The translations under genes were made by a program, and so were the position numbers. DNA of 11,368 bases from an uncultured Ruminococcus sp. (lineage in GTDB: Bacteria > Bacillota > Clostridia > Oscillospirales > Ruminococcaceae): NCBI GenBank assembly GCA_947177375.1, contig CAMWUF010000011.1, positions 1 to 11,368 on the forward strand, read 5' to 3'. This document shows, piece after piece, positions 6,600 through 11,368 of this stretch. The stretch's first letter is position 1; every line of letters starts with the position of its first letter. The notes beneath the pieces are model-generated. The model worked only from the letters and a program-made list of their open reading frames with translations, was not told the DNA's origin and ran no database searches.

Positions 6600-8222
6600 T
6601 TACTCCATTTCGTTTGTGAACTTGACAAATGCATTTAATTTTTCTAATGCAGAGCCATTATCAATTGCTTGAGCCGCTTTTGCAATACCATCTTTGAGTG
6701 TTTCTGCAATGCCATAAGTATATAATACAGCTCCTGCATTTAGCAATACAATATCACGTTTTGCACCTGTGATATTTCCATTCAGAATGCCTCTGGTAAT
6801 TTGTGCATTTTCAACTGGTGTACCACCAACAATTTCAGATTTTTCATAGCGTTTCAGACCAAATTCTTCTGGTGTGATTTCATAAGTTTTAATTTCTGAG
6901 CCATTAATTTCAGTCACAGTCGTAGAATCAGAAACAGAAATTTCGTCCATAACATCATTGCCAAATACAACCATAGCACGTTTAATGCCGATTTGTTGCA
7001 AAACTTTTGCCATAATTTCTGTCAAAGCTTTTTCATAGACACCCAAAACAATATAATCTGTTCTTGCAGGATTTGTCAAAGGACCTAAAATATTAAATAT
7101 TGTTCTGACACCGAGTTGTTTTCTAACAGGTGCAACATATTTCATACTTGCATGATAGCTTTGTGCAAACAAGAATGAAATCCCTGTTGTATCAAGGCAA
7201 GCTTTTGCCTGTTCTGGTGTAGAAGTAATTTTTGCACCAAGTGCTTCTAACACATCTGCTGCACCGCTTTTGCTGGAAACACTCCTGTTCCCATGTTTTG
7301 CGACTTTTGCACCACAAGCTGACGCAACAAATGCTGAAGTTGTGGAAATATTAAAAGATGCACATTGGTCACCACCTGTACCAACAATCTCAATGCTATC
7401 AGACGAATCTGGCACAATGTATGCTTTTTCTCTCATGCCTTTTGCAAAACCTGCAATTTCGTCAATTGTTTCGCCTTTAGTAGCTAATGCTGTCAAAACA
7501 GCTGTAATTTGCAAATCTGTTGCTTCACCACTCATGAGAATCTCCATGCAATGCTCCGCTTCTTGCATTGTTAAATCTTGTTTTAACATGAGTTTACTAT
7601 AATATGGTTTTAAATCCATGTGCATTTCCTCCATTGAATTATTTTCTAATAATCCTGCAATTATTAAGAAATTTTTTAAAAGTTGCTTTCCGTTTGTTGT
7701 CAATACAGACTCTGGATGAAATTGCAATCCATAAGTTTTATGTGTTTTATGCGAAATTGCCATAATCTGCCCATTTTCATCAAGTGCTGTTACATACAAG
7801 CAATCAGGTAATTTTTCTTCATTTGCTATCAAGGAATGATAACGTCCTGCTGTAAATGGACAAGTGACATGTTGAAATAACGGATGTTTTTCTTCAAATT
7901 TAATACTACTGGATTTTCCATGCATTAACTGACGGGCAGGAATAATTTCACCACCGAACGCTTGTACAATGGACTGATGTCCCAGACAAACGCCTAAAAT
8001 CGGAATCTTTCCAGAAAATTTCTGAATGGTTTCAATAGAAATCCCTGCACTATCTGGATAACCAGGGCCAGGAGAAATGATAATCGCCTTTGGTTGGAGC
8101 TGTGCAATTTCATCACAAGTAATTTCATCATTACGCTTTACAAGAATATTTGCATACATTTCGCCAATATATTGACAAAGATTATATGTAAACGAATCAT
8201 AATTATCTATTACTAAAATCAT
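6600..8222 (-). CDS. trpGD: Fused anthranilate synthase glutaminase / anthranilate phosphoribosyltransferase
   Basis: This 540-residue bifunctional protein joins two consecutive pathway activities. Residues 1 to about 192 form a class I glutamine amidotransferase, which supplies ammonia to TrpE: oxyanion region PGPGYPDSAG near 51-60, nucleophile C79 in GVCLGHQ, and H169/E171 in LQFHPES. A short linker near 193-201 leads to anthranilate phosphoribosyltransferase from about 202: GTGGDQ 281-286 and KHGNRS 309-314 for PRPP and anthranilate, and GPLTNPA near 380-386. Such fusions are known in enterobacteria and some clostridia, while Bacillus keeps the halves apart. The ATG overlaps the trpE stop (ATGA), and AAGGAGG lies 7 nt upstream. 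An internal SD and ATG sit exactly at the domain joint, so free TrpD might also be made. Confidence 0.97.
   Translation of the reverse strand: MILVIDNYDSFTYNLCQYIGEMYANILVKRNDEITCDEIAQLQPKAIIISPGPGYPDSAGISIETIQKFSGKIPILGVCLGHQSIVQAFGGEIIPARQLMHGKSSSIKFEEKHPLFQHVTCPFTAGRYHSLIANEEKLPDCLYVTALDENGQIMAISHKTHKTYGLQFHPESVLTTNGKQLLKNFLIIAGLLENNSMEEMHMDLKPYYSKLMLKQDLTMQEAEHCMEILMSGEATDLQITAVLTALATKGETIDEIAGFAKGMREKAYIVPDSSDSIEIVGTGGDQCASFNISTTSAFVASACGAKVAKHGNRSVSSKSGAADVLEALGAKITSTPEQAKACLDTTGISFLFAQSYHASMKYVAPVRKQLGVRTIFNILGPLTNPARTDYIVLGVYEKALTEIMAKVLQQIGIKRAMVVFGNDVMDEISVSDSTTVTEINGSEIKTYEITPEEFGLKRYEKSEIVGGTPVENAQITRGILNGNITGAKRDIVLLNAGAVLYTYGIAETLKDGIAKAAQAIDNGSALEKLNAFVKFTNEME
7617..7632 (-). 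promoter_or_regulatory. Internal Shine-Dalgarno and ATG at the TrpG/TrpD joint
   Basis: Inside trpGD, GGAGG (7628-7632) lies 8 nt before the ATG for Met202 (7617-7619), the residue at which the TrpD domain begins (MDLKPYYSK). Spacing and strength equal those of true start sites in this operon. It could be a working internal start making free phosphoribosyltransferase, or a relic of once-separate genes. Confidence 0.5.
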
Positions 8223-9685
8223 TTTCTAGCCTCCTTGATAGCATTCACCATAGCAGATGCTTTCTGTGTCGTTTCTGCAAATTCTTTTTCAGGGTCAGAA
8301 TCTGCTACAATGCCTGCACCAGCTTGTACATATGCTTTCCCATCACGGAATAACACTGTACGAATTGCAATGCAAGTGTTCATATCGCCGTTATAACCAA
8401 AATAGCCTACTGTTCCACCATACAGACCACGTTTTTTATTTTCTAATTCGTCTATAATTTCCATTGCTCTTACTTTGGGAGCGCCAGAGAGCGTACCTGC
8501 TGGCAGTACAGAACGCAAAGCGTCCATTGGCTTATAATTTTCACGCAATTTGCCTTTTACGTCAGAAACTAAATGCATGACTTTAGAATAGCGTTCCACA
8601 TGCATAAAATTTGAAACTTCGACAGTGCCAAATTCACTGACTCTGCCTAAGTCATTTCTGCCTAAATCGACAAGCATTGTATGTTCTGCTTTTTCTTTTT
8701 CATCTGCAAGCAAAGAGATTTCAAATTCTTTATCTTGTTCAGAATTTTTTCCTCTGGGACGAGTGCCAGCAATTGGCTTTGTACTAGCAATGCCATCTGT
8801 GACTTTGACAAGCAATTCTGGAGATGCTCCTGAAATTTCATAATTTTTTGTCTTGAAATAATATAAATAAGGCGATGGATTTGTTGCACGAAGTCGTCTG
8901 TAAACTTCAAAACTATCAGGCGGATTTTCAATTTCAAAACGCTGTGATAATACCACCTGAAAAATATCCCCTGCACGGATATTTTTTTTGGCTTGTTCTA
9001 CAATAGATATATATTGTTCTTTTGTCACATTAGATGTTACTTGTATTGCTGGCTCATCATCTCGAAATTGTCCTCTGCAATGACAATTATCAATTTTCAT
9101 TGCAATTTCAGCAGAACGAATTTCTGCCTGATGATATTGTTCTTCTAAATTGCCCTCTGTATGTAAATTAATCATGACAATTGCATTACTGTTCAGATGG
9201 TCATAAGCAACTAATTCATCATAATTAAATACATGAATATCTGGCATATGAATATCATCTTCTGGAATATTCACAAGTTTTTTTTCTGTATAACGCACAG
9301 CATCATAGGCAAAATAGCCAATCATACCACCTGTAAAATAAGGCATATTTTCAAATTTCGGTGAATTTCTTGTATCTAATAATAATTGCAATTTCTGAAA
9401 TGGGTCTGTTTCTGTGATAGTTTCATGTATCCCATTTGTGATAATATGCATTTGTACACCCTGTGCATAAATTTCCTGTGTTGGGTGAAATCCAATAAAA
9501 GAGTATCTGTCCCATTGTGTGCCATCTGTGACACTTTCCAGCAAAAATGAATTTTCTTCTTTGGCTGATAAAGCTGTATAAATACTAATTGGTGTTCTAT
9601 GGTCTGCTGGAAATGTAAAGAACACCGGAATTGTTGTATAGTTTAAAGCAAGTTGTTTGACTTCTTCCAATGACGGAAATAGCAT
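8219..9685 (-). CDS. trpE: Anthranilate synthase component I
   Basis: TrpE aminates chorismate, using ammonia from TrpG, and releases pyruvate to give anthranilate, the first committed step. The 488-residue length is normal. The N-terminal domain carries the LLES motif (48-51), part of the tryptophan feedback site, with NPSPY at 269-273, so allosteric inhibition is probably kept. Chorismate-binding landmarks are SGASPELL 285-292, PIAGTRPRG 304-312, EHTMLVDLGRND 334-345, PAGTLSGAPK 395-404 and GGTVGYFGY near 423-431. It reads as TrpE and not PabB because it heads a complete trp operon behind a Trp T-box. AAGGAGG (about 9693-9699) precedes the ATG with suitable spacing. Confidence 0.98.
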   Translation of the reverse strand: MLFPSLEEVKQLALNYTTIPVFFTFPADHRTPISIYTALSAKEENSFLLESVTDGTQWDRYSFIGFHPTQEIYAQGVQMHIITNGIHETITETDPFQKLQLLLDTRNSPKFENMPYFTGGMIGYFAYDAVRYTEKKLVNIPEDDIHMPDIHVFNYDELVAYDHLNSNAIVMINLHTEGNLEEQYHQAEIRSAEIAMKIDNCHCRGQFRDDEPAIQVTSNVTKEQYISIVEQAKKNIRAGDIFQVVLSQRFEIENPPDSFEVYRRLRATNPSPYLYYFKTKNYEISGASPELLVKVTDGIASTKPIAGTRPRGKNSEQDKEFEISLLADEKEKAEHTMLVDLGRNDLGRVSEFGTVEVSNFMHVERYSKVMHLVSDVKGKLRENYKPMDALRSVLPAGTLSGAPKVRAMEIIDELENKKRGLYGGTVGYFGYNGDMNTCIAIRTVLFRDGKAYVQAGAGIVADSDPEKEFAETTQKASAMVNAIKEARK

Positions 9686-9701
9686 AAATTTTCCTCCTTA
9701 C

Positions 9702-9744
9702 AAAAATAAAAAGCCAATCCCCCCCACAACATGGGACGATTGAC
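9702..9744 (-). terminator. Conditional terminator of the trp T-box leader
   Basis: On the minus strand GTCAATC (9738-9744) pairs with GATTGGC (9713-9719), with one G-U pair. CCC/GGG pairs extend the helix past a mismatch, and TTTTTATTTTT (9702-9712) follows. The 5' arm abuts the T-box sequence, as needed for mutually exclusive antiterminator folding. Confidence 0.85.
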
Positions 9745-10000
9745 TCGTTGTGCCACCCAAATTCAAGCAGTCAGAAAAATTCTTCACTGCTCCTTTTTTA
9801 GATATATCAGATACTAGCATATCCTACCCTTATAACGTAGGGAATACGGCATAAGCTACTCTTAAATTAATAAATAATAAAATTAATTTCGCCTCTGCTC
9901 CTAACAAATCCATTCATTCCAAAGCATGTGTACTGGGATTCCCACCAACTACCAGCTCTCTGAACACTGTTTTTTGGAACTACTTACCTTTGCTCAAAGG
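9702..10000 (-). promoter_or_regulatory. T-box riboswitch, tRNA-Trp responsive, controlling the trp operon
   Basis: The leader carries the T-box landmarks in order on the minus strand. A Stem I region contains AAGTAG and CAGAGAGC, and a specifier loop contains GAA-TGG-A with the Trp codon TGG at 9910-9912. A Stem II-like hairpin follows (CCTAC/GTAGG, 9823-9841), then a Stem III hairpin (AGCAGT/ACTGCT, 9766-9791). The T-box sequence TTTGGGTGGCAC (about 9750-9761) comes next, and the terminator last. The T-box UGGC (9752-9755) is complementary to GCCA, the 3' end expected for tRNA-Trp with discriminator G73. Uncharged tRNA-Trp should pair at both places and favour the antiterminator, switching on trpE to trpA. 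The exact 5' edge and helix borders are hand-drawn. Confidence 0.93.
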
Positions 10001-10034
10001 ATTTTTAAATATGAAAAAACTAAAATCTAAAGTT

Positions 10035-10063
10035 ATTATAGCACACTCTCATGCATTTGTCAA
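10035..10063 (-). promoter_or_regulatory. Sigma-A type promoter of the trp operon
   Basis: On the minus strand TTGACA (10058-10063) and TATAAT (10035-10040) are spaced by 17 bp, a perfect consensus pair. Transcription should start near 10028, leaving a leader of about 340 nt before trpE that fits the T-box. No repressor site is obvious, so control appears to act mainly through the leader. Confidence 0.9.
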
Positions 10064-10105
10064 GTACTTTTTTGAAAAAAATTAAAAATATTTTTCAGAA
10101 ACTAC

Positions 10106-10134
10106 TTGCCATTTTCGGTGAAAAATGGTATAAT
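10106..10134 (+). promoter_or_regulatory. Promoter of the membrane protein gene
   Basis: TTGCCA (10106-10111) and TATAAT (10129-10134) are 17 bp apart on the plus strand. The promoter is divergent from the trp promoter, with 42 bp between the two -35 boxes. The transcript would carry an AT-rich leader of about 75 nt. Confidence 0.8.
10109..10128. repeat. Inverted repeat between -35 and -10 (possible operator)
   Basis: CCATTTT (10109-10115) and AAAATGG (10122-10128) form a perfect 7-bp inverted repeat around CGGTGA, filling the spacer of the plus-strand promoter. Its position would let a dimeric repressor block RNA polymerase. No matching repeat was noticed elsewhere in the window and no regulator is encoded here, so its role is inference. 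Confidence 0.45.
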
Positions 10135-10215
10135 AGCAAAGAGCATATGTATTTTTTAAATACTATCAGCAAATTATTAAATCATAATTAAATTATAAAA
10201 GAAAGGGCAATGTAA

Positions 10216-11316
10216 ATGATTGGTAAATTTTTTGCGAATAAATGGACAAAACGGGTTGTTTCGTTGTTAAGTCCATGTTACTGTGCAGTAATACTCTATT
10301 TTGCATATCTGTCTATTTTTTATAAGCTGGATTTGCTGGAACAAGGCACAGCTTGTATGATTGCAACAGGTAGCTCCATTGTAGCATTAACAACAATGCT
10401 GTATACCCGAAAACAAATTCTTACAAAACTTGCAAGTTTGCTGATACTTCCAACAATGGTATTTCCGATTATGATATATTTCGGACAATGGGGTGTACTT
10501 GTTCCGCTTGCAGTCATGGCATTAATGATTTTCTTTCTGTCGGGACTTGGAGAAACAGCAAAAACAATATGGGGTACAATGTTTTTACTTGTATACTTAC
10601 TTGGTGCATTGATTTATTTTCTTGTGACTTCTTTATTTGCACCTGCAACAGTAACAACAATTGTAGATAATGGCGTTTCGCCTTCTGGGTTGTATCGCTA
10701 TGAAGTGGCAGATACAACAGACAGCTCCAATGGTAGTACAAAAGTTTCTGTAGAAAGTAATACACTTGATAAAGAATATCTTAATGTATTTCATTTCAAA
10801 ATCAGGGGGTTATCACATGATGTTGTGATAGAACGTCCTTTACAAGAAAATTGCGAAATTGAATGGACAACAGAACGGCGTGAAGAAATCACAAAACAAT
10901 TAAATGATATTTCTGAAGATATTGAAATTATACTAAGTGATACACAAATGGATTTATTAGGGCGTGATGCTTATCAAGTGACTTTTAATAATGGACAATC
11001 TATGACAATGTCACAAGAAGATTATCATAAAACTGTCATTGCATTAAATGATGAGGCAAAAGCAATTTTGAAAACAGAAAAGCAAGAAGTAAGATTAGAT
11101 TCTATGAGTGAAAAAGCAAAAGATACACTTGGTATTATTGTAGAAAATTTTAAAACTGTTACGTTGTCTTCTCTCACAGATGAAGAACTTGCCAAATTAG
11201 GTATTCCAGAAGAAGGCGATGTGATGTATTATAATGGCAAAGTTGTTTTTAGATATTATATTGCAATTCTGGAAGAATATTTTGATGTTTCTAAACAAGA
11301 AATCGGTTTAATTTAA
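10216..11316 (+). CDS. Polytopic membrane protein with C-terminal soluble domain, unknown function
   Basis: I do not recognise this 366-residue protein. Residues 1-12 are basic. About five hydrophobic segments follow, near 14-36, 44-63, 71-90, 92-110 and 118-142. A hydrophilic C-terminal domain (about 150-366) is rich in Asp, Glu and Lys and has no further membrane segment. The stretch SPSGLYRYEVAD...VSVES...VFHF...CEIEW looks like a small beta-rich extracytoplasmic module, faintly like DUF5412-type domains; that resemblance is a weak impression. With an odd number of segments and the basic N-terminus inside, the C-terminal domain would lie outside. AAAGGG (10202-10207) is 8 nt before the ATG. 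It is transcribed alone, divergently from the trp operon, with no evidence of a link to tryptophan. Confidence 0.85.
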   Translation: MIGKFFANKWTKRVVSLLSPCYCAVILYFAYLSIFYKLDLLEQGTACMIATGSSIVALTTMLYTRKQILTKLASLLILPTMVFPIMIYFGQWGVLVPLAVMALMIFFLSGLGETAKTIWGTMFLLVYLLGALIYFLVTSLFAPATVTTIVDNGVSPSGLYRYEVADTTDSSNGSTKVSVESNTLDKEYLNVFHFKIRGLSHDVVIERPLQENCEIEWTTERREEITKQLNDISEDIEIILSDTQMDLLGRDAYQVTFNNGQSMTMSQEDYHKTVIALNDEAKAILKTEKQEVRLDSMSEKAKDTLGIIVENFKTVTLSSLTDEELAKLGIPEEGDVMYYNGKVVFRYYIAILEEYFDVSKQEIGLI

Positions 11317-11335
11317 TTCAAGTAAAAATCAAAAA

Positions 11336-11368
11336 ACTGCTACATCTGAAAATATACTATGTAGCAGT
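11336..11368. terminator. Hairpin at the right edge, probable (bidirectional) terminator
   Basis: ACTGCTACAT (11336-11345) and ATGTAGCAGT (11359-11368) form a perfect 10-bp stem with a 13-nt loop, 19 bp after the membrane protein stop. On the minus strand it is followed by TTTTTTGATTTTT, a clear U-tract that would end a convergent gene from the right. A matching T-run for the plus strand would fall just beyond the window and cannot be seen. Confidence 0.7.

Noticed and set aside
6596..6634. Longer trpC starting at the upstream in-frame ATG (6634)
   Set aside because: It lies inside trpGD, has no SD, and adds 13 residues not typical of the family. The ATG at 6595 has GGAG 7 nt upstream.
7270..7602. 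110-codon plus-strand ORF opposite trpGD
   Set aside because: It lies antisense to the conserved PRPP-binding part of TrpD. No promoter, SD or recognisable domain was seen.
8662..8976. 104-codon minus-strand ORF inside trpE
   Set aside because: It is a shadow frame with low-complexity Leu/Lys/Gln composition, fully covered by conserved trpE sequence.
9690..10000. Trp leader-peptide attenuator
   Set aside because: No short ORF with repeated Trp codons was found, while the T-box specifier, T-box sequence and terminator are all present.

Overview
The window looks like chromosomal DNA of a low-GC Gram-positive anaerobe, most likely a Clostridia member of the Ruminococcus/Oscillospiraceae kind. 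The evidence is the AT-rich coding sequence, strong GGAGG-type ribosome binding sites, near-consensus TTGACA-N17-TATAAT promoters and a T-box leader. The class is a reasonable inference; the genus is a guess.

Layout from left to right. (1) 1-2154, minus strand: a type I (probably I-E) CRISPR-associated cas3 helicase-nuclease gene, broken by an in-frame TAA at 325-327. The reading frame stays open on both sides of the stop, and the part beyond it encodes helicase motifs V and VI up to the window edge. (2) 2176-2578, minus strand: a small HU-type nucleoid protein gene with a consensus promoter and a strong terminator; cas3 follows directly behind that terminator. (3) 2706-9685, minus strand: a compact tryptophan biosynthesis operon in the order trpE, trpGD (fused), trpC, trpF, a small cupin gene, trpB, trpA, and a tiny 3'-terminal ORF that appears to need a -1 frameshift (or carries a one-base homopolymer deletion). 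(4) 9702-10063: the trp leader, a T-box riboswitch with a UGG (Trp) specifier and a UGGC sequence matching the expected tRNA-Trp end, driven by a consensus promoter. (5) 10106-11316, plus strand: a divergently transcribed, unrecognised polytopic membrane protein. (6) 11336-11368: a perfect hairpin at the right edge, probably a terminator.

How the genes work together: trpE and the glutaminase half of trpGD make anthranilate from chorismate. The second half of trpGD adds phosphoribose, trpF isomerises, trpC closes the indole ring, and trpA/trpB convert indole glycerol phosphate and serine to tryptophan. The operon is therefore complete for chorismate to Trp. Most junctions overlap by 4-11 bp, so translation is probably coupled. 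Uncharged tRNA-Trp should bind the T-box and prevent termination ahead of trpE.

The most noteworthy points are the nonsense-interrupted cas3, the frameshift-split small ORF with a perfectly phased A-AAA-AAG slippery heptamer, the cupin gene inside the trp operon, and an internal Shine-Dalgarno sequence placed exactly at the TrpG/TrpD fusion joint. No CRISPR array or other cas gene lies inside the window, and I see no clearly new multi-gene system.
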